The position numbers and the translations under genes were made by a program. Below, piece after piece: positions 9,166 to 18,765 of a stretch of 64,000 nt of DNA. The stretch is from Alkaliphilus sp. B6464 (lineage in GTDB: Bacteria > Bacillota > Clostridia > Peptostreptococcales > Natronincolaceae): contig NZ_CP058557.1 of assembly GCF_018141165.1 (NCBI RefSeq), positions 2,356,001 to 2,420,000 of the forward strand. Direction: 5' to 3'. Under the pieces are notes generated by a model that was given only the letters and a program-made list of their open reading frames with translations, did no database searches and had not been told where the DNA came from. The first letter of the stretch is position 1; every line of letters begins with the position of its first letter.

Positions 9166-9744
9166 ATGAAACAAATAGTTTTAGCCTCTACTTCGCCAAG
9201 AAGAAAAGAAATTCTTGAAGGACTGGGAGTTGAGTTCAAAGTAGTAGGGAGCAATATTGAGGAAAAAGTGAATGAAAATCTTTCACCCCCAGAAATTGCC
9301 AAACAGTTAGCATACCTAAAAGCAAAGGATATTTCGAATAAAATAAATGGAGATTATGTTGTTATTGGGGCTGATACTATAGTAGAATATAATAAGATAC
9401 TAGGAAAACCTAGAAATATAGACGAAGCATATAGTATGCTTAAGCTTCTTTCTGGTCAAGTTCATAGGGTTATTACTGGATTCGCAGTTATCGACTGTTT
9501 AACCCAGAAAGAGTTCATTGATTATGAGTGTACAAATGTATATTTCAATCATCTTACGGATAATCAAATACAAAAGTACATTTCTACTGGTGAACCTATG
9601 GATAAAGCAGGAGCTTATGGAATTCAAGGGAAAGCCTCTTTATTTGTATCCAAGATAGAAGGGGATTATTTTAATGTGGTTGGTTTGCCAATATTTAAGT
9701 TAGGCGTAGCATTGCATAATCATTTTGACATCAGCCTCCTTTAA
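9166..9744 (+). CDS. maf: Maf family nucleoside triphosphate pyrophosphatase
   Basis: The protein has 192 residues. The N-terminal LASTSPRRKEIL signature, the DTIVEYNKILGKP segment and the KAGAYGIQGKA motif define Maf/HAM1-like dTTP/UTP pyrophosphatases, which clear non-canonical or excess nucleotides and delay septation when overproduced. The position in front of radC and mreB is the classic Firmicutes arrangement. AGGTG precedes the ATG by 5 bases. Confidence 0.92.
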   Translation: MKQIVLASTSPRRKEILEGLGVEFKVVGSNIEEKVNENLSPPEIAKQLAYLKAKDISNKINGDYVVIGADTIVEYNKILGKPRNIDEAYSMLKLLSGQVHRVITGFAVIDCLTQKEFIDYECTNVYFNHLTDNQIQKYISTGEPMDKAGAYGIQGKASLFVSKIEGDYFNVVGLPIFKLGVALHNHFDISLL

Positions 9745-9766
9745 AATTTTTTAGGGGTGATTGGTA

Positions 9767-10465
9767 GTGAATAATTATTGTGAGTATACTACTATTAAAA
9801 AGATGCCTGAAAGTGAACGACCAAGGGAGAAGATGTTAGCCTATGGTTGTCAAAGTTTATCAAATGCAGAATTATTAGCAATTATTTTGTCTACAGGTAC
9901 AAGGGATAAGACTGCAATTGATTTGGCAAGTGGAATACTAAATATGTCTAACGAAGGACTGAGGTCTCTTAGAGATTGTACTATTGAGGAGTTAAAGCAG
10001 ATAAAAGGTGTTGGATTGGCAAAGGCATCTCAAATTATAGCCGCCGTGGAGCTCGGAAAGCGTATAGCTTTAACAACAAAGGGAAATAATTACAAGATAA
10101 AGAGCCCTGATGATGTAAGTAATTTATTAATGGAAGAGATGAGATATTTAAATAAGGAAATATTTAATATTTTATTATTGAATACTAAGCATGATGTAAT
10201 CGCTATAGAGAACATCTCTGTAGGTAGTTTAAATTCTTCTATTGTTCATCCTAGAGAGGTTTTTAATAGAGCAATTAAGAGAAGTAGTTCTGCCATTATA
10301 TTGGCACATAATCATCCAAGTGGAGATCCCAAACCTAGTGGTGAAGATATTAATATAACAAAAAGACTTATTGAAGCAGGCACTATTATCGGGATAAATG
10401 TATTAGATCATATAATTATTGGAGATGGAATTTACTTTAGTATGAAGGAGCAAGAATTGATATAA
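9767..10465 (+). CDS. radC: RadC (JAB1/MPN/Mov34 metalloprotein)
   Basis: The 232-residue protein has an N-terminal helix-hairpin-helix-like UPF0758 region (ESERPREKML..., LKQIKGVGLAKASQI) and a C-terminal JAMM domain with the metal motif HNHPSGDPKPSGED and an upstream Glu in HPREVF. Its biochemical function is unresolved despite the name. AGGGGTG (9753-9759) sits 7 bases before GTG 9767, so that start is preferred to the TTG at 9761. Confidence 0.92.
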   Translation: MNNYCEYTTIKKMPESERPREKMLAYGCQSLSNAELLAIILSTGTRDKTAIDLASGILNMSNEGLRSLRDCTIEELKQIKGVGLAKASQIIAAVELGKRIALTTKGNNYKIKSPDDVSNLLMEEMRYLNKEIFNILLLNTKHDVIAIENISVGSLNSSIVHPREVFNRAIKRSSSAIILAHNHPSGDPKPSGEDINITKRLIEAGTIIGINVLDHIIIGDGIYFSMKEQELI

Positions 10466-10494
10466 TCGTTATGTAAAAGGAAGGAGCATTATTG

Positions 10495-11526
10495 ATGGGG
10501 ATGTTTAAATTTTTCTCACGTGACATGGGAATTGACTTAGGAACAGCAAATACATTAGTTTATGTAAGAGGAAAGGGAATTGTACTTAATGAACCTTCAG
10601 TAGTAGCAATTCAAAATGATACTAAAACAGTTTTATCTGTAGGTGAAGATGCAAAAAAAATGATTGGTAGAACTCCAGGAAACATAGTGGCTATTAGACC
10701 TATGAAAGATGGAGTAATTGCAGATTTTGATGTAACACAAAGCATGTTAAAATATTTTATTAAAAAGGCTTATTCTAAAAAAACAATAATACAACCAAGA
10801 GTAGTTGTATGCGTTCCTTCAGGAGTTACTGAAGTAGAAAAGAGAGCTGTAGAAGAGGCTGCATTGCAAGCAGGCGCAAGAGAGGCTTATTTAATAGAAG
10901 AACCTATGGCAGCAGCTATAGGTGCCGGCTTACCTGTTGAAGAACCTGCTGGAAGCATGGTTGTAGATATTGGCGGAGGTACAACGGAGGTTGCAATTAT
11001 TTCACTAGGAGGTATTGTAACAGCTAAATCTATTAGGGTTGGCGGAGATGAATTAGATGAATCAATTGTTCAATATATAAAAAGAGAATATAGTCTAATG
11101 ATTGGTGAGAGAACTGCTGAAGAAGTAAAGGTAACCGTTGGATCCGCATTTCCTAAATCTAAGGAAGAAAAGATGCTAGTTAGAGGTAGAGATTTAGTTT
11201 CTGGATTGCCTAAAACCTTAGAGATAACATCAAGTGAAATAATGGATGCTTTAAAGGAGCCTGTAGGACAAATTATTGAAGCAATTAAATATACATTAGA
11301 GAAGACACCACCGGAACTTGCTGCTGATATTATGGAAATGGGTATTATGCTTACAGGCGGGGGAGCATTACTAGATGGATTAGATAAATTAGTACGAAAA
11401 GAGACTGGAATGCCTGTTCAGATTGCTGAAGAACCTTTAGATTGTGTAGTAATGGGTACTGGTAAAACAATAGAAGAAATCGATACTCTAAAGAGAGTTT
11501 TAATAGCACCGAAGAAATTAGGATAA
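10495..11526 (+). CDS. mreB: Rod-shape actin homologue MreB
   Basis: The 343-residue protein matches the family length. The phosphate-1 motif is [14 protein letters not shown]; phosphate-2 is [18 protein letters not shown]; the adenosine motif is [13 protein letters not shown]. MreB filaments orient the elongation machinery on the inner membrane. AAGGAG (10481-10486) is 8 bases before ATG 10495, preferred to TTG 10492. It opens the mreBCD-pbp2 run. Confidence 0.96.
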   Translation: MGMFKFFSRDMGIDLGTANTLVYVRGKGIVLNEPSVVAIQNDTKTVLSVGEDAKKMIGRTPGNIVAIRPMKDGVIADFDVTQSMLKYFIKKAYSKKTIIQPRVVVCVPSGVTEVEKRAVEEAALQAGAREAYLIEEPMAAAIGAGLPVEEPAGSMVVDIGGGTTEVAIISLGGIVTAKSIRVGGDELDESIVQYIKREYSLMIGERTAEEVKVTVGSAFPKSKEEKMLVRGRDLVSGLPKTLEITSSEIMDALKEPVGQIIEAIKYTLEKTPPELAADIMEMGIMLTGGGALLDGLDKLVRKETGMPVQIAEEPLDCVVMGTGKTIEEIDTLKRVLIAPKKLG

Positions 11527-11540
11527 GCTGGGTGATATGA

Positions 11541-12380
11541 GTGGCTAAAAAAAGGTCAAAAAATGGTTCAGCAATGATAGTGGCAATTGTCGCTATCATT
11601 CTCATTATAATATCGGGTATTACCGCTAAACAAAGAGAAAATATTACAGTGGTAGAAAAGTGGATTGGGAATTTAATTACTCCTGTTCAAAGTGTTATTA
11701 ATACTGGAGTTAGTAGTTTGGGAGAGAATATTAGCTCAATAGCTAGACTAACTAAGCTTAAAACAGAAAACGAAGAACTAAAAAAAGAAGTAGAAGCACT
11801 AGAAAAAGAGGTTTTAAATTTATCAATGTCGAAAAGTGAACTTGAAGAGTTAAAAGGTTTAAAGTATGCATTGAACTATATTGAGGATACTGAAAAATAC
11901 GATACTATTACTGCAAGTATAGTAGGAAAAAGTCCAGGTAATTGGTTTAATATATTTACAATTGACGTTGGAGAAAATCAAGGAATAAAAAAAGATAGTA
12001 TAGTATTAGACTCTAATGGACTTGTTGGTAGAGTATATGAGGTTGGAGGTACTTGGGCAAAGGTTATTTCAATTATAGATAATAATAGTTCTGTTAGCTT
12101 TCAAATAATGAGAGATAGTAGTTTGCAAGGCATAGTTACTGGAAGTATTACTAATGAAGTAACGGGATATTTATTTGACCCTCTAGCAGATGTAATTGTA
12201 GGTGATAAAATAGTTACTTCAGGGCTTGGAATTTATCCAAAAGGAATTACAATAGGAGAAATTGTCGAAATAGACAAATCTGGCGATCATCTATTAAAAA
12301 CAATTAAGGTAGAACCATCAGTAAACTTCAAGAGAATAACTAAGGTATTGGTAATGGGACCAAGAGAAATTGATTATTAA
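11541..12380 (+). CDS. mreC: Rod-shape determining protein MreC
   Basis: This 279-residue protein has one N-terminal membrane helix (about residues 12-30), a coiled coil (about 68-105, rich in Lys, Glu and Leu heptads) and the two beta-barrels of MreC (SPGNWFNIFTIDVGENQGI..., GLVGRVYEVG..., VTSGLGIYPKGITIGEI). It bridges MreB, MreD and PBP2 on the outer face of the membrane. It starts with GTG 14 bases after mreB. Confidence 0.95.
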   Translation: MAKKRSKNGSAMIVAIVAIILIIISGITAKQRENITVVEKWIGNLITPVQSVINTGVSSLGENISSIARLTKLKTENEELKKEVEALEKEVLNLSMSKSELEELKGLKYALNYIEDTEKYDTITASIVGKSPGNWFNIFTIDVGENQGIKKDSIVLDSNGLVGRVYEVGGTWAKVISIIDNNSSVSFQIMRDSSLQGIVTGSITNEVTGYLFDPLADVIVGDKIVTSGLGIYPKGITIGEIVEIDKSGDHLLKTIKVEPSVNFKRITKVLVMGPREIDY

Positions 12381-12397
12381 TAAAGGGGAAACTAATA

Positions 12398-12895
12398 GTG
12401 AAGCCGATTATAATTAGCTTAATTGTTATATTAAATTTAATATTGCAATCTACCGTCTTTCAGTGGTTAAAAATATACGGAGTATTGCCTAATACAGCTT
12501 TAATACTCGTAATATCCTTTGCCATATACAGTGGTAAAAATAAAGGAGCTATGATTGGATTCTTTGTAGGCATTTTGCATGATATTGTTTTCGGTCGTAC
12601 AATCGGCTTAAATGCTCTTGTATTTATGATTACAGGATATTTAGTTGGACTTATGGATCAAAAAATTTTCAAGGACAATCTAATTATTCCTTTCACGCTA
12701 ACAGCTTTAGCAACAGTTTTTTATGAAACAATAAATCTTCTCTTAATATTTTTGTTAGGATATCGGATTGAGTTATTTAATGTAATAAAAAAAATGTTAA
12801 TAGTAGAAGTAATATATAACTCTATTCTCTCCCTGATTATTTATTTTTATGTATCTAAATTATTTAAATCTAGTTTAATGAAAAAAAGATATTAA
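12398..12895 (+). CDS. mreD: Rod-shape determining protein MreD
   Basis: This 165-residue integral membrane protein has five or six predicted helices, of usual MreD length. LQSTVFQWLKIYGVLPNTALILVIS and the central GFFVGILHDIVFGRTIGLNAL are characteristic. The GTG start follows AAAGGGGAA. It works with MreC to link the cytoskeleton to wall synthesis. Confidence 0.9.
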   Translation: MKPIIISLIVILNLILQSTVFQWLKIYGVLPNTALILVISFAIYSGKNKGAMIGFFVGILHDIVFGRTIGLNALVFMITGYLVGLMDQKIFKDNLIIPFTLTALATVFYETINLLLIFLLGYRIELFNVIKKMLIVEVIYNSILSLIIYFYVSKLFKSSLMKKRY

Positions 12896-12910
12896 TTAAA
12901 GGTGATGGAA

Positions 12911-15715
12911 ATGTTTTTAAAAAAATTAAAAGATCGTTATAATATAATTATTTTGGTATTCGCTATTATTATTGCTGTTATAATTTTAAGATTAGCAACT
13001 TTAATGATAGTAGAAGGACAGTATTATCGTGAACAAGCAGAAAATAGAATTTTTAAAAACATTCCTTTAAGTGCTCCAAGGGGCGAAATTAGGGATAAAT
13101 ATGGTAGATTATTGGCTGGGAATAGGCCTAGTTTTACTGTGCAAATTATGAGAAATGAAATAGATAGTAATAAAATAAATCAGGTGTCATTGGATTTAGT
13201 AAATATATTAGAGAAAAATGATGATAAATATACAGATGAATTTCCAATTGTAATAACAGAAGCCGGGGAGTATACCTTTACTTATGATATAGATTTAGCT
13301 AGTTGGAAGGAAACTTATGGGTTGGTAGGAGTTAAAGACGGAGAAGAAGCTTTCAAAATTTTAAAGGAAAGATATGGTATTGAGGTAGAAGATCCTTATG
13401 AGGCACAACTAAAGCTCCTAGAAATTCCAGATTTAACTGTACCTATATCTATAAAAGAGGCAACTAGATGGAGGTATACAGATGAATTAAAAAAAGAAGA
13501 TTGGCTTAAAAGCTATGGATTTGAAGATTTAGATATAAGTGCTATAGATGCATTTAATAAGATTAAGAAAAACTATGAAATACCTGATGAATATTCTTTT
13601 GAAGATGCAAGAAAAATTATGGTTATTCGCCAACAAATAAGAAGTAATGGATACTTGCAGTATAACCCTGTAAAGATAGCTCAAGATATCTCATCACGTT
13701 CTGTGGCACAAATTGAAGAGAATATTTTAGATTTACCAGGGATAAGTGTGGTAATTGAGTCAATTAGATATTATCCTGAAGGAGAATTGGCCGCTCATTT
13801 AATAGGGTCTTTAGGGAAGATTGCGCAACAACATGAAATAGATAAATATATTAAAGAATTAAACTATTTACCGGGGGATATTATAGGGAAAACAGGCCTT
13901 GAGCATAAATTTGAAGAAATATTAAAAGGGCAAGATGGTTACCAAAAAGTAATTGTAGATTCTAGAGGAAGACTTGTTGAAGTTTTAGAAAGAAAGGACC
14001 CAATTCCTGGAGATACATTATATTTATCAATGGATATTAACTTGCAAAAAAGAACAGAAGAAGTTCTAGAAGAAGTTCTAAAAGCAATTCAAACTGGAGG
14101 AACTTATGAAACTAAGTGGGGGAAAAGCAACTTTTTAGGTACAAGTGGAATTAGGGCAAATGCTAAGTCGGGTGCTGTTGTAGTAACAGATGTTAAAACT
14201 GGTGATGTTCTAGCTCTAGCAAGCTATCCATCTTATGATCCTAATCTTTTTGCTACAGGCATAAGCACAGCAGATTGGCAAAGTTTAATGCCAGAAAATG
14301 AAAGAGATCTTTTAGCTCCTAGGCCTTTATTAAATATGGCTTTAAGTACAGCAGTACAGCCTGGTTCTACTTTTAAAATGCTTGTTGGCTTAGCGGGTTT
14401 GGAGCAAGGACTTAGTCCTAATTATAAAATTTTAGACAAAGGATATATTAAAGTTGGAGGACACTCATTCGGTAACTGGCTATGGAATCAAAATAGAAGA
14501 ACCATGGGTTATCAAAATTTAGCAGAGGCTATTAGAGATTCTAATAACTATTATTTTTACTCTTTAGCTAATGGATATGATTATGGTGCTGGAAAACCTC
14601 TTCCAATTAAAATGAGTCCAGAAATATTAATTGACTATACTAAAAGATTTGGACTAAATGATCGTACAGGTATAGAAATTGATATACCAAGGGAAAAATC
14701 TGGGGGAGTTCCTAGCATTGAAAGAAAATTAACAACAGTTAAGGCTATGCTTAATAACTATTTAAATAGACAAATGAAATTAGAAGATCTAGACCCAAAT
14801 AAAGTTACACCGAATGCTGATAATCTAGAAACAATTATACAAGAAATTGTAAGTTGGGCAGATGAAAATCCATCCAGAGGAACTGTTGAGAAAAGGATGA
14901 TTGAGTTAGGAGTAAAAAAAGAAAAAGCTAGTATATACACAGATGTTGCAAAGTATAATTATTTTAACCAAGCAAAATGGAGTGTAGCTGATACTATGAA
15001 CTTTTCAATTGGGCAAGGAGAACATGCATACACACCTATTCAAATGGCAAACTTTATGGCCATGCTGGCTAATGATGGGTATAAATATAAAGTAAGTGTT
15101 GTTGATAAAATTAAATCAATTGAGAATGGAAATATCGAAGAGTATCCTACTGAGCTAATAGAAAGAATTGAATTAAATGATTACAACAACTTAGATGAAA
15201 TAAGACGTGGAATGCATGAAGTTACAGCAACAGGTTCAGTTAGATCTCATTTCAATAATTTTCCAATTGATGTTGCTGCTAAAACAGGTACTGCTCAAAA
15301 ATCTGGTAAGATTCCACCAGTGGATGAAGTTGAATATTTAAAAACTCATCTATCAAAATTTGGTGTTTCTTTGCAGCAAGTAGAGGCAAGAATGCTTGAA
15401 CTAAAGAGCAAAAATAAAGATAGTGCCAAATATATGGACGATGCTTTTGTTATGAGAGAAGCTATTAAGCAACTAAATCCTAAAATTAGGGATAAAGATA
15501 TTGATCAATTTAAACCTAATTATGATAACTACACTTGGTTTACTGGATTTGCTCCTTATGATAATCCTCAAATTGCAATTTCAATTCTTATTCCACAAGG
15601 TGGCTCAGGAGGATACGGTGCTCCTATTTTTAGAGAGATTGTAGCAGAATATATGGGTTTAAATGCAACTGATGATAATGAGAATCTTAATATTGAAAAC
15701 AGGTTGCTTAAATAA
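12911..15715 (+). CDS. mrdA: Penicillin-binding protein 2 (elongation transpeptidase), long form
   Basis: The 934-residue class B PBP has a membrane helix at about residues 10-30, a dimerisation/pedestal domain and a transpeptidase domain. The catalytic Ser486 is in GSTFKM (SxxK), SNN follows in RDSNNYYF, and KTG is at about 791 (AAKTGTAQ). It cross-links peptidoglycan with RodA and MreC during elongation. It is about 300 residues longer than typical PBP2: extra segments lie in the N-terminal pedestal (about residues 95-240) and, within the transpeptidase, between SNN and KTG and after KTG. GTG 12902 and ATG 12905 overlap the AAAGGTG site, so ATG 12911 is preferred. Confidence 0.93.
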   Translation: MFLKKLKDRYNIIILVFAIIIAVIILRLATLMIVEGQYYREQAENRIFKNIPLSAPRGEIRDKYGRLLAGNRPSFTVQIMRNEIDSNKINQVSLDLVNILEKNDDKYTDEFPIVITEAGEYTFTYDIDLASWKETYGLVGVKDGEEAFKILKERYGIEVEDPYEAQLKLLEIPDLTVPISIKEATRWRYTDELKKEDWLKSYGFEDLDISAIDAFNKIKKNYEIPDEYSFEDARKIMVIRQQIRSNGYLQYNPVKIAQDISSRSVAQIEENILDLPGISVVIESIRYYPEGELAAHLIGSLGKIAQQHEIDKYIKELNYLPGDIIGKTGLEHKFEEILKGQDGYQKVIVDSRGRLVEVLERKDPIPGDTLYLSMDINLQKRTEEVLEEVLKAIQTGGTYETKWGKSNFLGTSGIRANAKSGAVVVTDVKTGDVLALASYPSYDPNLFATGISTADWQSLMPENERDLLAPRPLLNMALSTAVQPGSTFKMLVGLAGLEQGLSPNYKILDKGYIKVGGHSFGNWLWNQNRRTMGYQNLAEAIRDSNNYYFYSLANGYDYGAGKPLPIKMSPEILIDYTKRFGLNDRTGIEIDIPREKSGGVPSIERKLTTVKAMLNNYLNRQMKLEDLDPNKVTPNADNLETIIQEIVSWADENPSRGTVEKRMIELGVKKEKASIYTDVAKYNYFNQAKWSVADTMNFSIGQGEHAYTPIQMANFMAMLANDGYKYKVSVVDKIKSIENGNIEEYPTELIERIELNDYNNLDEIRRGMHEVTATGSVRSHFNNFPIDVAAKTGTAQKSGKIPPVDEVEYLKTHLSKFGVSLQQVEARMLELKSKNKDSAKYMDDAFVMREAIKQLNPKIRDKDIDQFKPNYDNYTWFTGFAPYDNPQIAISILIPQGGSGGYGAPIFREIVAEYMGLNATDDNENLNIENRLLK

Positions 15716-15736
15716 ACGCAACATGGGATTCTTTAA

Positions 15737-15761
15737 CGAAAGCAGCTTAGCTGCTTTTTTT
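15737..15761 (+). terminator. Terminator after the mre-pbp2 unit
   Basis: The stem AAAGCAGC / GCTGCTTT (15739-15746, 15750-15757) is followed by T4 and lies 23 bases after the stop codon. Confidence 0.9.
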
Positions 15762-15864
15762 CTAGGCATTTAGACTTATTAAGTTTTTTGTATATCAAAG
15801 AAGGATTTATCTAATTTGTGGAGAATTTAGTAGTATAGGCAATATGTTGGTGGAGGTAATACCA

Positions 15865-16503
15865 ATGATTCAGGAAAATGTGATAGAGTTTAAAGGAACC
15901 AGAAAAGGGATTTTAATTTGTATTAAGCCACAATATGATTTTGAAGTTATAAAAGAGCATTTAATTAACAAAATAGAAAAAACACAATCATTTTTTAAGG
16001 GTGCTAAAATTTTCGATATATATTGTGATACTTTGACAACTGAAGAGAAGGAAGAATTACAAATGTTGATGGCGACAAGATATAAAATACATGTTTTAAA
16101 GCCAGAAGAAAGAGAGGCTTTAAATAAAGCTGAGTCTACTGAAGAAATTTTTGCAGGGGTCATTGAAGGAAAAACAAAGTTTATTCAAGGTACTTTAAGA
16201 TCAGGACAAAATATAAGCTATAAAGGAAATGTGGTTGTATTAGGAGATGTTAATCCAGGTGCTCAAATAACTGCATACGGAAATATTATTGTTATGGGTA
16301 GTTTGCGTGGAGTGGCCCATGCTGGAGCAAATGGCAACATGGATGCCTGTGTAGCTGCTTTTCATTTAGATCCTACTCAACTCCGAATTTCAGATGTTAT
16401 AACTAGGGCGCCAGATGGTGATTATGAAAAACCAAAAATTCCAGAATTAGCCAGAGTAAAAGGAAATATGGTATATATTGAACCTTATTTAAACAAAAAA
16501 TAA
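15865..16503 (+). CDS. minC: Septum-site determining protein MinC
   Basis: The 212-residue protein has an N-terminal FtsZ-inhibiting domain (about 1-95) and a C-terminal beta-helix with the conserved RSGQNISYKGNVVVLGDVNPG and GSLRGVAHAGANG turns, which dimerises and binds MinD. GGAGGTA (15852-15858) is 6 bases before ATG 15865; the earlier ATG at 15844 overlaps no ribosome site. It starts the min operon. Confidence 0.95.
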   Translation: MIQENVIEFKGTRKGILICIKPQYDFEVIKEHLINKIEKTQSFFKGAKIFDIYCDTLTTEEKEELQMLMATRYKIHVLKPEEREALNKAESTEEIFAGVIEGKTKFIQGTLRSGQNISYKGNVVVLGDVNPGAQITAYGNIIVMGSLRGVAHAGANGNMDACVAAFHLDPTQLRISDVITRAPDGDYEKPKIPELARVKGNMVYIEPYLNKK

Positions 16504-16554
16504 TATTAAATTTATAAAGACTATTAAAATATACATAAGATAGGGGGAAAGGTT

Positions 16555-17352
16555 ATGGGTGAAGTCATTGTAATAACCTCTGGAAAAGGAGGGGTAGGAA
16601 AAACAACTACTACAGCTAATTTAGGTACTGGATTGGCACAGTTAGGGTATAAGGTTGTAGTAGTGGATGCTGATATTGGATTAAGAAACCTAGATGTAGT
16701 AATGGGCTTAGAAAATCGAATAGTTTATGACATTGTCGATGTAGTTGACGGTGTTTGTAGATTAAAACAGGGCCTAATAAAGGATAAGAGATACGAAGGA
16801 CTACATTTACTACCAGCAGCACAAACTAAGGATAAAAACTCTATTAGTACAGAACAAATGCAAAAGCTCACATTAGAACTAAAAGAGAACTTTGATTATG
16901 TTTTAATTGATTGCCCAGCAGGAATAGAACAAGGTTTTAAAAATGCGATTGCAGGTGCAGATCGTGCTGTCGTTGTAACAACTCCAGAAATATCAGCAGT
17001 AAGGGATGCAGATAGAATTATTGGGTTGCTTGAAGCATCTGAAATAAGGGATCCTCTACTAATTATTAACCGTATTAGAATTGATATGGTTAAGAGAGGA
17101 GATATGATGAATATTGATGATATGATTGATATTCTAGCTATTGATTTGCTTGGAGTAATACCTGATGATGAGACGATTGTCATTTCTACTAATAAAGGTG
17201 AACCTGTAGTTACAGATTCAAATTCATTAGCTGGACAGGCATATAGAAATATAACTAGAAGAATTACAGGGGAAAATGTTTCTTTTATAAATATGGAAAG
17301 TGAAGAGGGATTTATGAGCAAGCTAAAGAAAATATTTGGTTTAGCTAAATAA
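16555..17352 (+). CDS. minD: Septum-site determining ATPase MinD
   Basis: The protein has 265 residues. The deviant Walker A GKGGVGKTT with its signature Lys, VVDADIGLRNLDVVMG and DCPAGIEQG mark the ParA/MinD family. The C-terminal amphipathic tail (SEEGFMSKLKKIFGLAK) is the membrane-targeting sequence. ATP-bound MinD recruits MinC to the membrane to block polar FtsZ rings. Confidence 0.97.
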   Translation: MGEVIVITSGKGGVGKTTTTANLGTGLAQLGYKVVVVDADIGLRNLDVVMGLENRIVYDIVDVVDGVCRLKQGLIKDKRYEGLHLLPAAQTKDKNSISTEQMQKLTLELKENFDYVLIDCPAGIEQGFKNAIAGADRAVVVTTPEISAVRDADRIIGLLEASEIRDPLLIINRIRIDMVKRGDMMNIDDMIDILAIDLLGVIPDDETIVISTNKGEPVVTDSNSLAGQAYRNITRRITGENVSFINMESEEGFMSKLKKIFGLAK

Positions 17353-17375
17353 ATATTTGGGAGAGGAGAAAAAAC

Positions 17376-17657
17376 ATGGATTTATGGAAATTTTTTAGTC
17401 GGGACTCTGAAACAAGTAAAAATGTAGCCAAAGAAAGATTGAAATTAGTTTTAGTTCATGATAGAACAAACTGCTCTCCTCACTTTCTAGATATGGTTAA
17501 GGGAGACATAATTAAGGTTATTTCTGATTATATGGAAATTGATGAGGATGGGCTGGATATTAAGTTAACTAAAACTAAAAGAGACTATGATGATTCAAGT
17601 GTTCCAGCGTTAGTTGCAAATATCCCCATTAAGAAGATGAAAGATCGTAGCCGTTAG
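17376..17657 (+). CDS. minE: Cell division topological factor MinE
   Basis: The 93-residue protein has an N-terminal MinD-activating helix (SKNVAKERLKLVLVHDRTNC) and a C-terminal dimerisation domain. MinE drives pole-to-pole MinCD oscillation, so this organism uses MinE here rather than a DivIVA/MinJ-only arrangement. It lies 23 bases after minD with GAGAGGAG upstream. Confidence 0.94.
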   Translation: MDLWKFFSRDSETSKNVAKERLKLVLVHDRTNCSPHFLDMVKGDIIKVISDYMEIDEDGLDIKLTKTKRDYDDSSVPALVANIPIKKMKDRSR

Positions 17658-17687
17658 GTTTTATAAAAACTAATATACAACATATTT

Positions 17688-17720
17688 AAAAAGACTATTT
17701 AATTTTTAGATAGTCTTTTT
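17688..17720 (+). terminator. min operon terminator
   Basis: AAAAAGACTAT (17688-17698) pairs with ATAGTCTTTTT (17710-17720), ending in a T-run 30 bases after the minE stop. Confidence 0.85.
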
Positions 17721-17856
17721 ATAATATATAGGAGAATTATGCACCTATTAAAATTGTTCATAAGCCATAATTTTAGTTATGTATTTAAACAAAGTTAATC
17801 TATGAGTTTTTCAAAAGAAAAATTTGTTCAATTTGATACAACTTTAATATAGAATT

Positions 17857-17987
17857 TACTTAAGTGAGGAAATTGCATAATTCAAAGTCTGAAATTAAAA
17901 CAACTATATATTGTATGTTGATCGCTTTAAATATACAGTATATATAAAATTTTTTATAAAAAGTTAAATATGCAATTTCCTCAAGTA
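17857..17987. repeat. Nested inverted repeat, about 130 bases, before spoIVFA
   Basis: Outer arms GAGGAAATTGCATA (17866-17879) and TATGCAATTTCCTC (17969-17982) are perfect; beyond a 4-base bulge (AAGT, 17862-17865) the pairing resumes as TACTT (17857-17861) with AAGTA (17983-17987). Inside, TATATATTGTAT (17905-17916) pairs with ATACAGTATATA (17933-17944) with one wobble. The whole stretch could fold as one long branched RNA or be a small MITE-like insertion; no transposase is nearby. The rest of the spacer 17721-18049 holds nothing recognisable. Confidence 0.6.
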
Positions 17988-18049
17988 ATAAAATTACTAT
18001 GTAATCAATATATTATACTAAAGCAGAAGCAAAGGAGTGAGTATAGTAT

Positions 18050-18745
18050 ATGGTTACAGGAAAAAACAGAGCAAATTCTTCTAACAATTTATTTGTAAAA
18101 AGAAAACTATGTATCAACTCTACAAGCTATCATAATTGGCTTAGGAAAACATTTACTAGAACTATTATTTCGATTATATTGATTATGTTAGTATTAATTA
18201 TTCAAATGTTAAATTTTCAAGCACCAAAAAATGCATTAAATTTTGTAGAGGAAAAATTAGAACATAATGCAAGCCTAAATACTTATATAGCAGGGACAAA
18301 GAAATTATATGCACATGTTAAGCTATTTGGAGGCAAAGCATTAGAAACAATGAAGCTAGAAGGTAAAGTAGAAAACAAATTTATATTACCAGTAGATGGA
18401 GAGATAATTTCTTATTTTAATGAAAATATTGGTAGGACATCAAATGTATCAAAAGGTTTAATTTTTTCTAGTGATACAGGAAAAAATATTTATTCTGTTG
18501 ATGATGGTGTTATTATTGATATTGGAGCAAATAAATTTATTGGCAACTATATTATTATAAAGCATAAAGGAGAATTGTTATCTGTATATAAATATCTTGA
18601 TACTAACCATGTAGAGTTAAATCAAAGGGTAGAAAAGGGTCAAGTAATAGGAACTTCATCTGAAAAGCTTTTGTTAGAAGTATGGTATCGAAATGAGGCT
18701 ATTGATCCTATTAAATATATAGATTTAAGTATGAAACAATTATAA
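18050..18745 (+). CDS. SpoIVFA-like M23-fold membrane protein
   Basis: The 231-residue protein has one membrane helix (about residues 38-58) and a C-terminal LytM/M23 beta-fold (about 115-225; YSVDDGVIIDIGANKFIGNYIIIKHKGELLSVYKYL). The zinc-binding His and Asp of active M23 enzymes are absent: VSKGLIFSS replaces the H-x-G-x-D motif and LLLEVWYRN replaces HxH, so it is probably catalytically dead. The next gene encodes a SpoIVFB-type protease, which points to SpoIVFA, the inhibitor and anchor of that protease in the outer forespore membrane. The identification rests on context and fold. Confidence 0.75.
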   Translation: MVTGKNRANSSNNLFVKRKLCINSTSYHNWLRKTFTRTIISIILIMLVLIIQMLNFQAPKNALNFVEEKLEHNASLNTYIAGTKKLYAHVKLFGGKALETMKLEGKVENKFILPVDGEIISYFNENIGRTSNVSKGLIFSSDTGKNIYSVDDGVIIDIGANKFIGNYIIIKHKGELLSVYKYLDTNHVELNQRVEKGQVIGTSSEKLLLEVWYRNEAIDPIKYIDLSMKQL

Positions 18746-18765
18746 TATATGGAGCTAAAAATAAA

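Noticed and set aside
16896-17321. A 141-residue minus-strand frame opposite minD
   Set aside because: Shadow of the minD coding frame; low-complexity composition and no ribosome site.
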